Both the position numbers and the translations under genes were made by a program. 64,000 bases of DNA from Anthopleura xanthogrammica (Eukaryota > Cnidaria > Anthozoa > Actiniaria > Actiniidae): assembly GCA_964019055.1 (NCBI GenBank), contig OZ025216.1:11487914-11551913 (forward strand), given 5' to 3'. Shown here piece by piece: positions 48,280 through 61,684 of the stretch. The notes under the pieces are model-generated. The model did no database searches. It saw nothing but the letters and a program-made list of their open reading frames with translations, and was not told where the DNA came from. Position 1 is the first letter of the stretch, and each line of letters starts with the position of its first letter.

Positions 48280-49995
48280 TTATATATTCAGTAACAAAGC
48301 CCAGGCACGACCCGCTTGTTATTGTAATTGAAAACGACAGAGGAAAAACATAAAGATACCATAATAATAATAATAATAATAATAATAATTTGATGTTTAT
48401 GTTGCTTGGTGAAACTCAGAATATTCAGTAATAATAATAATAATATATGATAATATCATTACAGATAACGTTTTGCCTAAACTTACAAGTCTTGTAGTCC
48501 CCTAAACAAAGACAGCCCTCCTTCAGTGATATTCTGTAATCCGTTTGAGGAGAGATCTCTAAAGAGAGAATATAAAGTTGAAGTAAGAATCCTTCGATAC
48601 ATTTAGTTTTTAGGCTCCCAAAAGGTGCGCATCCTCGAAAATTCGACATCGAGAATTTGGTTATTTTAACGTAATAGTCAATTTGACTGTTAAAGCCTGG
48701 TTTTCACTAGCGACGCAAGCACAGTAGCAAGCACAAAACACAAGCAGGCCTCCCGTTTTCACTACCACGCAAGCACAAGCGCAGGCACAAACGCAAGAAC
48801 AAGTATCAAATTGTTTTGATCCTTGCGCTTGTGCTTGCGTCGTAGTGAAAACTAGGCTTAACTTAAAACTGTTTATTATTCTGATTGATTTTATTCTTGA
48901 TAACTCTTGTTTTTTAAGAAATCGAATTCACAATTTTATTGGGTATTAGAATACTTGCACAGGCTTAGCCTCGTTTATAAGTCAGCTATCCAAACTTATA
49001 AACGAGACTAATCCTTTGCAAATGAATCCGTGGTCTTCAAAAACAGCGGTTTGAATCCTATTCGAAACTGGTGTATTCTCCCAAATCGCCTGGTTCGTGC
49101 TCTGAAAGGTTCCTTATTTAAAAGCTAACAAGTGCTTGTTCCTTTTGAAGATCCAAGAGTTGCGGAAGTTTAATTTACTTTCACATATTAGCAATGACAG
49201 CAGTTTCCTGATAAGGGCTTGATTGTCAAGTCTTTACGAACTTTAGATTCATTTTCAAGCGCAGTTAGAGAACCATTTTTATTCAGTTTGAAACGAAAGA
49301 GCGTGAATTCTGCACGTTTTGCTTATTTCGTTTGAATCAACTCGGCTAGAAAAGTTAGATGTCCACATGAGTTCAATCAATTTATAAAGAAATGCTATGC
49401 AAAGACAATTATAAGAAAAATTCATGAAAATATGAAGATCTCATTACATGAAGGGCTTCATGATGTGAAGCAAAACAATTTGTTTCCTTTTAAAAAATCT
49501 GTTGTTCATGTTCAAAAAACACTTCATTCTCTTTCTATACATTTCAAAATTCTCTTCGATTCGACGCTAAACAGAAAAACGATAAAGAAATCAAAATTTT
49601 TCTTAATGGAATTTGTGCTATTCCTTTTGTATTTCAGTTCTGTTAGCCTTATATCGAAAATCCAGAATGTTCTTGAGTTGAGAGACAGATTTTAACGTTA
49701 AGTACATTATACATCTTTATCGATTGTAGGTCAAGAGAAGTTGACAATAATTTTCTGGAAATCAGGTGTATCGTAAGTTCTTTCATTTCAAAACCCCTTG
49801 TTTCGAGTTCAGCGACGGATAAAGAACTATAAAGTAAAACTTAAGTAACGTGAAAACATTTACTTGACTAGCTGTTAAGATCTCACGAAATGCCAAATCC
49901 ATCTATAAGATTAATTTTGGTTTAGAGAATGAAAGTGACTTCAAAATAATACAGGAATATGGGAAAGAAAGAAAGAAAGATAGTAGTAAAGAAAG

Positions 49996-50026
<31 letters not shown>

Positions 50027-50321
50027 GAAAGAAAGAAAGAAAACTAATTATAAAAAAAAACACCCAGAGGTATACAGTATTTTCAGAATAATTCAGTTTT
50101 ACTTACAGTGCGATGACTTGGTTCTTTGATGCGATCAAATCGTGTAGCTCACAGATTCTCTCAACACGACACTGAACGATGCTTATCGAGCCTCGACAAA
50201 ATCCAGTCCTACTCGCAGAGCAACTAGGATCAATCGAGTTGTCCGCCAGGGCTTTTGGTCCAACGAGCCAAAAATAGATGTTAACAAGCAAAATGAAACG
50301 ATGTTTTTTCAAAAGAGGCAT
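46202..50321 (-). CDS. LRR-containing class A GPCR, alpha-type, unit 4
   Basis: Exons: 50,107-50,321; 48,487-48,558 (LRR); 47,701-47,772 (LRR); 46,202-47,579; 578 aa with the full tail. The protein differs from unit 3 alpha at the ECL1 segment (SFLQSHHYG for SFIQSHHYG). At the DNA level this segment also carries the silent change CATCCAGAACATG (CATCCAAAACATG elsewhere), and the same combination occurs in the beta genes of units 4 and 5. This suggests a conversion tract between alpha and beta. Everything needed for a functional receptor is present. Confidence 0.88.
47945..48455. repeat. AAT-rich microsatellite cluster in alpha intron 2, unit 4
   Basis: Same cluster as in the other units. Confidence 0.85.
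48694..48857. mobile_element. 164-bp MITE flanked by TTAA, unit 4
   Basis: Copy of the 16,779-16,942 element. Confidence 0.65.
48965..49011. repeat. 47-bp hairpin, unit 4
   Basis: Copy of the 17,050-17,096 hairpin. Confidence 0.6.
49964..50043. repeat. (AAAG)n microsatellite, unit 4
   Basis: Purine run in alpha intron 1. Confidence 0.9.
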
Positions 50322-50730
50322 TTCAGATTACTTTAGAGTTCGTTCTTTTGCCTTGTTGCCGCTCGTTGTCATGCAATGATTGTTGACAGATCTACAACAA
50401 GTCTATATAATGAATTTGACAGGCAAACATGAGCCTGCAATACTTTTGGTCTCGGTTCACGGAAGTGAAGAGCAAATCCTCAATAACGATTTTTGATTGG
50501 CTGATTACCATTTACCGGAAGTCAACATTTCCCGCTCTTTTTCATTGGTAGACGCGCGTCGCATGAACCGGAAGTCTATCTTTCCCGCTCTTTTTCGTGG
50601 GTCAGTAGACGCGTAAGCTATCGCCCACAAGTCAAACTTTTCTTCCTCGTGTGTTTTACGTTTCTATATCACAAATTTCTTTCATGACAGGTCTTTTTTT
50701 TATTTATTTTTTATCTATAGATATTTATAT
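50322..50730 (-). promoter_or_regulatory. Beta-alpha spacer with alpha promoter and uORF, unit 4
   Basis: TATA-like element at 50,403-50,410; 14-codon uORF at 50,328-50,372. Confidence 0.55.
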
Positions 50731-53700
50731 TTATTCTAAATTATGTGGCTGGGGTGGATTTCGGCTCGAAACCCTGGACTTTCCCTGAAATAAAGGTGAA
50801 ACACGATTCGAAAAGGATCTTATTCTGGCGAATAATCCAGTGAATCTTCTTATAAGGACCTCACGAAAGTTATCATTTCGAAAGGCATGCAGCACGGGAT
50901 TAATGCAAGAATTTAGACTTAAACACAGCAATGGAAAGCACTCCACAAACAGTTTTTTAACTGTGTCAATCGTTCTTGAAGAACCGGCAGCATTGAAATC
51001 TTTGTCAAGGATTGAAAACAATCCCAGAGAAGACACCGGTAAAACGAAGAAAAATACGTTGCTGAAGACCAGAAGAGCGATTCGCTTGGCCAGTTTGGAT
51101 TCCCTTCTAACGCCCGCATCTTGAGCAGCCCTCTTGACAGTGAAATAAATATGGACGTAAAACCCAAAGCTGATGGCATATAGTATCAAAGCTGTTACAC
51201 CGACAGACAGCGTGAAAACGAAGACGCTAGTGTGAACGAAATCAGAACGAATTGGTATACACAAGAATGTGAACCTATACAAATTATTATATAAAGCAAT
51301 CCCTGTCAAGAATGCTGCGAGGAACCAGGAAATTATGATCAAAATGGCAGCCAAACGACGTGTAATCCGTACTTGTGGTTGCAAGCTGTAGACGATAGCT
51401 AGATATCTTTCTAGGGTTAAATAGAATGAGATGACGACTGCACTTTCTTGGCCTAGCATCCAGAACATGCCTATTTTCCAGCAGTGATGTGGGCCGTAAT
51501 GATGTGACTGAAGAAACGAAACGGTATTCAAATAAACAGTGATTGCGATGGTATAGAGTCCCGTCAGGAAATCACTGAATGCCATGTTGCACACGAACAG
51601 CATGCAGACGTTGTTACGAAGACGCCTGGATGTGATGATATTCAAAAATGTTACAAAATTGAAAACCACCGACAGTCCACCAAAAACTGATTGACAATTC
51701 ATTGCCACAACCATGCCATCCCAACATAAACTGACATAGTCCAGAGAACGACCATAATTGTGGTTTACACAATGTTTTTGATTCTTGCATCGAAATTCGA
51801 AGTGAGTTTCATTTAGCAGTTGAAATAATGGCGACGACACATCAACACCAACTTCATTCGTAAGACAAAACCGTCGAGTAAAATAGTTCGCCATCTGAGT
51901 TTTATTATGGTTTCTGAAAAACAGACAATTGATACATTCCGCTGACCAGGTTAAGCCTATTATCCGTTGGAGCGTGCGCAAATGAAAAAATAACCTCTCT
52001 GGTTTCCAGTGCACTATTCCTGTAGCGTCCACTGTTGACAACGAGGGGAATAGGCCCGACAAGTTGCCAGTAAAAGTTCGAAGTGGATTCATGGAGAGAT
52101 TCCTGATGTTAAAAAACTATAGTTCAAACTTCAAGAAAGACTGAAACAGTGCAGATGCATAATGTATGCGCATGCGCAAATTAAAGATCCCATAATAGAA
52201 AGAAATGATACCTGGTACTTACAGAGTGGTGAGGTTGTCAAGACCATAGAATGCGTGGTATGTCAAAACCTGGATATCGTTGTATGCCAAGGACCTTTTT
52301 TTTTTGCGGAGAGAAAAAGCCGGAGAAAAATCCACGATTTAAATTATTGAGAAGTTATGAGGGATTCAAAGTGTTACTTTTCAGATTGGGAGTAATGTTC
52401 TTAGTTTCAGTGAGACTTAAAGAAATGTTCTTGAGAAGATATGAACGAATGTAACAGTTTATGAGAAAGGGAATTAGAGGTTGTCTGAAACAGGGAAAAA
52501 CTTGTGCTTAACCGAAATGGGTGTACTGAATAGTTGCCCTAAATGTGTCTTCCGGCTCATTGTGATATTTACAAAAAGGTTATCTACTTACAACGATTGT
52601 ACTCCACTGAACAAAGATAGAGCTCTTTCCGGGATATTCCTTAAACTGTTGGAGGATAGATCTCTGAGGAAAGAAAATATAATAAGAAAATTGATCGAAC
52701 ACATGTATATTTTAATAATTACAATTTTGATATAGGGAATAGATCCACACTGAGGAATACGCACGGCGATCTCTCAAATGCTATGGGTGGCGTACGCTGC
52801 TAACGCGTCGCCTTTCACCACTGTGGTTCAAAAAGCTCTGGTCTCCGGTTCGAGCCCTGCGGTTGCCGTATATGAATTAAGTTTGTTTGATGTGTTGTTC
52901 TCTCCTGTGCTACGAGGGTTTTCTCCTGGTACAAAACAGCTGAAACAGATATATTTTGTTTTATGTTTGGCAAATTTGAATGAGTAAAGATTCCTAACGT
53001 CGATTTTTGTAAGAAGTGAACATCGCTATTGATATACATAAGCAGCAGTACTTGGACGGCAACATCGAGAACTTACAAGACAAAAGATAAATATGCGAAA
53101 AGAAATCACTTCATTTATTCCCTATTTTTCATCTCATTAAATACTTTAGATCCTCAATAATATTCATTACATTTTACTCAATACCTTTTGATTTCAGTAT
53201 ATTTAATCTTGACTTTTTATTCTTAATTTTGAGATTTTTTTTTAGGAATTTTTAAGAATATTTCAGTATTGTAAAGCGCTTTTGGTATCACAGAATAAGC
53301 GCTATTGTATTTAAATTAAAATTATATTGTTATTGCTTTTTGTATTATTATTATGATTATCATTATTACCTTAATTATTACATGAAATTTTCGCGATACT
53401 TTATTTTCGCGATTTCAAGTGATCAAGAATATGATTTTCTTTCGCTGTGAAAATCACGAAATTAACGTGTCGCGAAAATTTCCTGTAATAAGGCATCTAG
53501 CAGTTGTCTCTATGACACGCAATCAGCTCGATGGGAGAGCCCTGGGCAAAAACGTTTAATACAGAAAAAGAAAACTCGCAAATAAAAGAATTTGTAAAAG
53601 ATATTTTTTACATTGATAAAAATGATTTAGAAATTTATAGTTAAGCATAAAAACTGACTCAGTGACAGGATGTCTACTTACAGTGCGATGACTTGGTTCT

Positions 53701-53899
53701 TTGGTGCGATCAAATCTTGTAGCTCACAGATTCTCTCAACACGACACTGAACATCGCTCACCGAGCCTCGACAAAATCCATCCCTACTCGCAGAGCACGT
53801 AGAATCGATCGAGTTCTCTGCTAGGGCTTTTGGTCCAACGAGCCAGAACAAAATATCGAGAAGCAAAATGAAACGAAGTTGTTGAAGAAGAAGAAACAT
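50731..53899 (-). CDS. LRR-containing class A GPCR, beta-type, unit 4
   Basis: Exons: 53,682-53,899; 52,592-52,663 (LRR); 52,223-52,294 (LRR); 50,731-52,102; 577 aa. It differs from the beta genes of units 2 and 3 in the TM2-TM3 loop (SFLQSHHYG for SFIQSHYYG), where it matches the unit 4 alpha gene including a silent marker. In the first LRR exon it has a Thr-to-Pro change (NIPE for NITE) shared with unit 5, which removes an Asn-Ile-Thr glycosylation sequon. The rest of the receptor, including ERY and NPVLHAF, is unchanged. Confidence 0.87.
52809..52932 (+). mobile_element. SINE-like remnant in beta intron 1, unit 4
   Basis: Same truncated element as at 19,831-19,954. Confidence 0.5.
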
Positions 53900-53968
53900 C
53901 TCGGATGATTCACCTGTGCGTCTTAAATGAGGATGTTAATAGCAAGACATTTGATTTATACGCAATTA
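53900..53968 (-). promoter_or_regulatory. Beta promoter, TATAAAT element, unit 4
   Basis: TATAAAT on the minus strand at 53,954-53,960. Confidence 0.5.
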
Positions 53969-54335
53969 ACCGCTTCAACATACACTTATACAAAAAAAAT
54001 AGACAGCAAATTAAGACCGCTAGATGGCAGCTTTACAATACAACACCCTTGGAACTTTTGTCATGAGGGGGATGCGCGTGAGATCAAACCGGTTGTTTTG
54101 AGATTCAACGTCATAAACTAACCCTCATTTGCTCCACCCAGAAATGTGGGTTGATGGACCGACTTCCACTAACAAGTCACTGGTCTCTATCCCTTAATTC
54201 GAGTAGTTGTGTCAAAATGTCCAACAGAAATGAAAATAGCACCTCGATATTAGTAAGAAGGCAAAGTTTCAGCTCACAAGTTGACAATGGGAGAAATGGC
54301 ATTGAATATAAAATATTTTATAATAAATATGAATA

Positions 54336-54371
<36 letters not shown>

Positions 54372-54893
54372 AGTAGTAATAAAAATAACAACAACAACAA
54401 CAATAATAATGATAATAATGGCACAGGTAAAGGGGACTATTTGAGAATTTGGGTTTGATTGTGGTGGAGATCTGTGAGAATGGTGGTGAAGTCTCGCTCT
54501 TCTTCCGGAAAAGGGTTTGTATGGGAAAATGTGTTGGCTGGCAAGCATGTTTTGAATTGAAACCTCGTCTTCTTACTACGGATATAGAAAATATAAATTC
54601 AAAGCACGAATAACAAAATATTTTTACTTTGGTACTCGGCCACCGACAAGCCTATAGGTGTTAGTTTTCTAAAAAAGATTTCGAACTAAAGAAAGCTATA
54701 GTTATCGAAAGAGACTCGTGTACTGTATGCTTTCCCCAATGATTCCGAGAGGGAATGCCCGCTCTTTTTTTGTGAGTAGACGCGTGTACTATCGACCACA
54801 AGCCAAACTTTTCTTCCTCGTGTATTTTACGTTTCTTTTACAAAAATGTGTTTCGTTGTGATCTTTTTTTATCTTATCTATAGATATTTATAT
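53969..54893. other. Spacer between beta 5' end and gamma relic, unit 4
   Basis: Non-coding; (AAAT)n run near 54,334-54,370 and the receptor 3'-flank tract near 54,770-54,890. Confidence 0.5.
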
Positions 54894-55286
54894 TTATTCT
54901 AAATTATGAGGCTCTGGTGGATTTCGGCTCGAAACCCTGGACTTTTTCTGAAATAAAGGTGAAACACGATTCGAAAAGGATCTTATTTTGGCGAACAATC
55001 CAGTGAATCTTCTTATAAGGACCTCACGAAAGTTATCATTTCGAAAGGCATGCAACACGGGATTAATGCAAGAATTGAGACTTAAGCATAATGATGGTAA
55101 ACCATCCAAAAACACTTTTTTAGCTGTGTCACTCGTTCTCGAACCGGCAACGAAGAAATTTTTGTGAAGGAGTGAAACTAATCCAAGAGAAAAAACCGGT
55201 AAAACGAAGAAAAAAACGTTGCTGAAGACCAGAATACCGATTCGCTTGGCCAGTTTTGATTCCCTTCTAACGCCCGCATAAAACAC
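54894..55286 (-). pseudogene. Gamma receptor relic, unit 4
   Basis: Open 130-codon TM6-TM7-tail remnant. It differs from units 2 and 3 by DGLPS for DCLPS and by LNSCINP for LNFCINP, the latter matching the consensus of the complete receptors. Confidence 0.75.
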
Positions 55287-57227
55287 CCTAAAAAAAAAAA
55301 AACTAGATTAAGATATCATAAAATGTTATAGTTTAGTTTGAGTAGGAAAGTAAGACTAAAGTCAAACGTCTAACTTCACATGAGCCGAACCTAATGAAAT
55401 CAAAGAAGACTGCCTTATTATCTATTGTTTTAAATGCGTACGGTTCATGTGAAGTTCAACGTTTGATCTTTGACACAGAAGTGGCTTCCGAATTGAACCA
55501 ATCAAAAACCACGAACATAACCCATCCAATCATAATAGAGAAATGCATGCAAGTTTTCCCACTCATGGATGTCTTGGTGTTAAGCCAGCATAGTAGTTAT
55601 TTCTAAACACATAACAAAATAATTATTAAGAAAATGATTCAAAAAGAAAACAAATAACAAAAATTTTGAAAAATAATATGAAAAAAAAAAAAATACAAAA
55701 AAAAAAAAAAACAAGACAAAATCGAAAAAATTAGCGATTAGAATTTAACCAAAATGCTTTGTAAATGTAACATAAATATATCAGTCTTATAACACTGAAG
55801 TTTGTAAAACATAGACGTTTTTCTGTTAATTTTTAATTGATTTTAAAAATCTTAAAGATTTAAAAATGTTCACTGTATTGTCGATGTATTCGTACCGCGC
55901 AAAGCATCATGGTTGATATTCGCCGCCATATTTGGAAGTGTTGCATGATTTGTTATAAATAGAAAAAAATGATCTTGGAACCATATTTACAACACTCAGT
56001 GGTCAACTCACGGATTATTTTAACATTTATTTATGATTTCTTATTCGTTTACAATAATTACATTTTAAATACAATTCTACAATTAATGCATAACATATAA
56101 ATGAGAATTTCATGCTTCTGTGTGAAACAAAAAAGTTAGCAAAAAACGCAAGCTACTGAGAAAGAAAATCCCATACAACAATTTTGAAAACGAAAATATA
56201 TACATAATTATACTTAATTATAATTTTAATATATAATTATATATATATTATATTATGATTAAATATTTTGAGATTACCCTTAGTTTGTAGGTTCAATTTT
56301 ATGAAATGAAAACAAATTAAGTTTACCTTTTTTGATGCTATCCTAAATTCTAAGTGGTAGAACTCACTGAGTATGGTGATTTGTTCTTTGGCCTGTATTA
56401 TTTATTTATTTGTTTATTTATCTATTTATTTCATAATGTGTTTCTTATATTCATCAAGCTTTCACCAATAGAAATAATTAATATGTACAAAACCAAAATA
56501 AATTAAATCGTGACTAATTTATCATAAAGTTATAAATAAAAAAGAGTATAACGCGACGTTTCGGTGCTCAGCCTGCACCATTCTCAAGCAATAAAGTGAA
56601 AAATTATAAAGTCAATGTCTATATACGAAAATATTAGTACACAAATTTACTAATGACTAACTTATCATTAAATAAAATTAGAAAACGGTGAAAATCACAA
56701 AACAGAGCTGGGCTCCACTTTGAGGGGCACTTGGATGAAAATCGATGAAAATTGAAAATGACTTGAAACTTGGTTAAACATATCTATATGGCCCAATAGA
56801 AGCCAAGCAACATATTTTCTTCACAGTCAAAAGGTGGGGGAATGAAAATCATCAATTATTGTAGCATCTAAATTGTGAGTAAATGACGTCATACATTCAA
56901 CCCTATTATTCTTTCAGCTTTTAAACCAAAATTTATCAACTGCAATTGGCTTCCAAGCTAGAATTTTTGCCAATCTCAAATATTTGAATTATTCGTTCTT
57001 TCAAAAATCGGAGGGTTTTCATCCAAGTTCTCCTTTAAAGTATAGGGCTGTTATCACACGGCGGTCATGTTTATTCCCATGAAAGCAAAATCCTTTGTTT
57101 GGAACGTTCTGAAACGCCTGAAAGCGAGGGCAAGGGGACCCAAGTGATTCAAAACCCATTGTTTCAACCAATATGGCCGCCACGTGATTAAAGCGAATAG
57201 ACCCCTTGCAGCACGTCGGAATGCAGC
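55287..57227. other. Spacer between gamma relic and alpha 3' end, unit 5
   Basis: Non-coding and almost identical to the unit 2 spacer rather than to adjacent unit 4, including the 128-bp insertion and the GGTGGGGGAATG variant. Confidence 0.6.
56526..56653. mobile_element. 128-bp insertion with target duplication, unit 5
   Basis: Flanked by TGACTAATTTATCAT (56,511-56,525) and TGACTAACTTATCAT (56,654-56,668), the same flanks as in unit 2. Confidence 0.7.
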
Positions 57228-58904
57228 TCAATTCAACAATCTCAAGATTCTTCCTTTCAAGACCTGGCGAAAGTTATCATTTCGAAAAGCATGCAAAATA
57301 GGATTGATGCAGGAATTTAGGCTTAAACATAGCAATGGAAATATCTTGACAAGAAGCTCTAACGCAACTTTGCTTACTTCAGATAACCCACCAGCATCAC
57401 TATTGTCCATGATCTTTCTACTAAGTAAAACACCTAAACCAATGAAAAGCACTGGAAAGAAAAAGAAACATATATTGCTGAAGACCAGAAGAGCGATTCG
57501 CTTGGCCAGTTTGGATTCCCTTCTAACGCCCGCATCTTGAGCAGCTTTCTTGACAGTGAAATAAATATGGACGTAAAACCCAAAGCTGATGCCATATAAT
57601 ATCAAAGCTGTTACACCGATAGACAGCGTGAAAATGAAGATGCTGATGTGAAAGGAATCAGGACGAATTGGTATACACTGGAATGTGAACTTATAGAAAT
57701 TATTATATAAAGCAATCCCTGTCAAGAATGCTGCGAGAAACCAGCAAATTATGATCAAAATGGCAGCCAAACGACGTGTAATCCGTACTTCTGGTTGCAA
57801 GCTGTAGACGATAGCTAGATATCTTTCTAGGGTTAAATAGAATGAGGTGACGACTGCACTTGCTTGGCCTAGCATCCAAAATATGCCTATTTTCCAGCAG
57901 TGATGTGGGCTGTAATGATGTGACTGAAGAAACGAAACGCTATTCAAAAAAACAGTGATTGCGATGGTAAAGAGTCCCGTCAGGAAATCACTGAATGCCA
58001 TGTTGCACACAAACAGCATGCAGACGTTGTTACGAAGGCGTCTGGATGTGATGATATTCAAAAATGTTACAAAATTGAAAACCACCGACAGTCCACCCAA
58101 AAATGATTGACAATTCATTGCTAAAACGGTCTCGTCCCAACAATCATTGACAACGTCTAGGTAAGGTAAAACGTTTCTTTCTAAACAATAAAAATGATTA
58201 TCGCATTTAAAATCAAACTGTGTATGACTCAAGAATTGGATTAATGGCGACGAGACATTGGCACCAATTTCACGTAGAAAATAGCTATAACATAACTCGG
58301 TGAAACTGAAGTCAAACACCTGAGTTTCGTTATAGTTTCTGAAAAACAAACAATTGGTACATTCCGCTGACCAGGTTAAGCCTATTATCCGTTGGAGCAT
58401 GCGCAAATGAAGAAACTTTCTCTCTGGTTTCCAGTGCACTATTCCTGTAGCGTCCAATGTTGACAGCGAGGGGAATAGGCCCGACAAGTTGCCAGTAAAA
58501 GTTCGAAGTGGATTCATGGAGAGATTCCTGGTGGTAAGAAAACTTAACTTCAAACTTCATGACAAACTGAAACAGTGCAGATGTATAACGTATGCGCATG
58601 CGCAAAAGATCCCATAATAGAAAGAAATGATGCCTGGTACTTACAGAGTGGTGAGGTTGTCAAGACCATAGAATGCGTGGTATGTCAGTACTTGGATGTT
58701 GTTGCTTGCAAGAGACCTAATACCAAAACAGTACGTGTGAGCCTGCTGATGGTTTCTAGGTTTTCTTCATAACACAGGGAACCCGTTAATGTTAAACCAA
58801 TGAGTTTGAATGGCTTTTCACTCACGTTTAAACTAAACCTTTACAATATTTTATCCTTTAAAAATGATTATCATCAATATGTAGATTATTGTTAATAATG
58901 TAAT

Positions 58905-58942
<38 letters not shown>

Positions 58943-59201
58943 TCGTTCCTTGATGAAACACTTTCAGGAAATTAATTAATAATAATAAAATAATGGCAGT
59001 ATAATAATAATGATAATGATTAAAAGAAAGTAATAGTATATTATAAATAATAATATAATAATAATAATATAATATCAATGTAATAATAATCAAGTAATAA
59101 AAATATTATAATACTAATAACTGATATCATAAATGATAATAATAATAACAATATTTAATAATATAATAATAATATAATACTAATAATGATAAAAACAATA
59201 T

Positions 59202-59233
<32 letters not shown>

Positions 59234-60949
59234 TTATATATTCAGTAACAAAGCCCAGGCACGACCCGCTTGTTATTGTAATTGAAAACGACAGAGGAAA
59301 AACATAAAGATACCATAATAATAATAATAATAATAATAATAATTTGATGTTTATGTTGCTTGGTGAAACTCAGAATATTCAGTAATAATAATAATAATAT
59401 ATGATAATATCATTACAGATAACGTTTTGCCTAAACTTACAAGTCTTGTAGTCCCCTAAACAAAGACAGCCCTCCTTCAGTGATATTCTGTAATCCGTTT
59501 GAGGAGAGATCTCTAAAGAGAGAATATAAAGTTGAAGTAAGAATCCTTCGATACATTTAGTTTTTAGGCTCCCAAAAGGTGCGCATCCTCGAAAATTCGA
59601 CATCGAGAATTTGGTTATTTTAACGTAATAGTCAATTTGACTGTTAAAGCCTGGTTTTCACTAGCGACGCAAGCACAGTAGCAAGCACAAAACACAAGCA
59701 GGCCTCCCGTTTTCACTACCACGCAAGCACAAGCGCAGGCACAAACGCAAGAACAAGTATCAAATTGTTTTGATCCTTGCGCTTGTGCTTGCGTCGTAGT
59801 GAAAACTAGGCTTAACTTAAAACTGTTTATTATTCTGATTGATTTTATTCTTGATAACTCTTGTTTTTTAAGAAATCGAATTCACAATTTTATTGGGTAT
59901 TAGAATACTTGCACAGGCTTAGCCTCGTTTATAAGTCAGCTATCCAAACTTATAAACGAGACTAATCCTTTGCAAATGAATCCGTGGTCTTCAAAAACAG
60001 CGGTTTGAATCCTATTCGAAACTGGTGTATTCTCCCAAATCGCCTGGTTCGTGCTCTGAAAGGTTCCTTATTTAAAAGCTAACAAGTGCTTGTTCCTTTT
60101 GAAGATCCAAGAGTTGCGGAAGTTTAATTTACTTTCACATATTAGCAATGACAGCAGTTTCCTGATAAGGGCTTGATTGTCAAGTCTTTACGAACTTTAG
60201 ATTCATTTTCAAGCGCAGTTAGAGAACCATTCTTATTCAGTTTGAAACGAAAGAGCGTGAATTCTGCACGTTTTGCTTATTTCGTTTGAATCAACTCGGC
60301 TAGAAAAGTTAGATGTCCACATGAGTTCAATCAATTTATAAAGAAATGCTATGCAAAGACAATTATAAGAAAAATTCATGAAAATATGAAGATCTCATTA
60401 CATGAAGGGCTTCATGATGTGAAGCAAAACAATTTGTTTCCTTTTAAAAAATCTGTTGTTCATGTTCAAAAAACACTTCATTCTCTTTCTATACATTTCA
60501 AAATTCTCTTCGATTCGACGCTAAACAGAAAAACGATAAAGAAATCAAAATTTTTCTTAATGGAATTTGTGCTATTCCTTTTGTATTTCAGTTCTGTTAG
60601 CCTTATATCGAAAATCCAGAATGTTCTTGAGTTGAGAGACAGATTTTAACGTTAAGTACATTATACATCTTTATCGATTGTAGGTCAAGAGAAGTTGACA
60701 ATAATTTTCTGGAAATCAGGTGTATCGTAAGTTCTTTCATTTCAAAACCCCTTGTTTCGAGTTCAGCGACGGATAAAGAACTATAAAGTAAAACTTAAGT
60801 AACGTGAAAACATTTACTTGACTAGCTGTTAAGATCTCACGAAATGCCAAATCCATCTATAAGATTAATTTTGGTTTAGAGAATGAAAGTGACTTCAAAA
60901 TAATACAGGAATATGGGAAAGAAAGAAAGAAAGATAGTAGTAAAGAAAG

Positions 60950-60980
<31 letters not shown>

Positions 60981-61275
60981 GAAAGAAAGAAAGAAAACTA
61001 ATTATAAAAAAAAACACCCAGAGGTATACAGTATTTTCAGAATAATTCAGTTTTACTTACAGTGCGATGACTTGGTTCTTTGATGCGATCAAATCGTGTA
61101 GCTCACAGATTCTCTCAACACGACACTGAACGATGCTTATCGAGCCTCGACAAAATCCAGTCCTACTCGCAGAGCAACTAGGATCAATCGAGTTGTCCGC
61201 CAGGGCTTTTGGTCCAACGAGCCAAAAATAGATGTTAACAAGCAAAATGAAACGATGTTTTTTCAAAAGAGGCAT
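57228..61275 (-). CDS. LRR-containing class A GPCR, alpha-type with short tail and chimeric ectodomain, unit 5
   Basis: Exons: 61,061-61,275; 59,441-59,512 (LRR); 58,645-58,716 (LRR); 57,228-58,527; 552 aa. The 7TM part and short LRLLN tail match unit 2 alpha. The start of the large exon does not: it reads LRTFTGNLSGLFPSL as in beta genes, where other alpha genes have LQTFTGNLSSIFPSL, and the hinge has LPYLDVVND for LSYQEVVND. The flanking introns to about 58,960 also carry extra substitutions. The ectodomain has therefore been exchanged with another paralogue, possibly one outside the window. The Cys residues of the hinge are kept, so folding should be preserved. Confidence 0.87.
58890..59410. 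repeat. AAT-rich microsatellite cluster in alpha intron 2, unit 5
   Basis: Same cluster; has the 17-bp AACTGATATCATAAAT variant shared with unit 1. Confidence 0.85.
59648..59811. mobile_element. 164-bp MITE flanked by TTAA, unit 5
   Basis: Copy of the 16,779-16,942 element. Confidence 0.65.
59919..59965. repeat. 47-bp hairpin, unit 5
   Basis: Copy of the 17,050-17,096 hairpin. Confidence 0.6.
60918..60997. repeat. (AAAG)n microsatellite, unit 5
   Basis: Purine run in alpha intron 1. Confidence 0.9.
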
Positions 61276-61684
61276 TTCAGATTACTTTAGAGTTCGTTCT
61301 TTTGCCTTGTTGCCGCTCGTTGTCATGCAATGATTGTTGACAGATCTACAACAAGTCTATATAATGAATTTGACAGGCAAACATGAGCCTGCAATACTTT
61401 TGGTCTCGGTTCACGGAAGTGAAGAGCAAATCCTCAATAACGATTTTTGATTGGCTGATTACCATTTACCGGAAGTCAACATTTCCCGCTCTTTTTCATT
61501 GGTAGACGCGCGTCGCATGAACCGGAAGTCTATCTTTCCCGCTCTTTTTCGTGGGTCAGTAGACGCGTAAGCTATCGCCCACAAGTCAAACTTTTCTTCC
61601 TCGTGTGTTTTACGTTTCTATATCACAAATTTCTTTCATGACAGGTCTTTTTTTTATTTATTTTTTATCTATAGATATTTATAT
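61276..61684 (-). promoter_or_regulatory. Beta-alpha spacer with alpha promoter and uORF, unit 5
   Basis: TATA-like element at 61,357-61,364; 14-codon uORF at 61,282-61,326. Confidence 0.55.

Larger units (their letters stand above)
44295..55286. repeat. Array unit 4
   Basis: 10,992 bp: alpha gene (46,202-50,321), beta gene (50,731-53,899), gamma relic (54,894-55,286). Confidence 0.92.
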
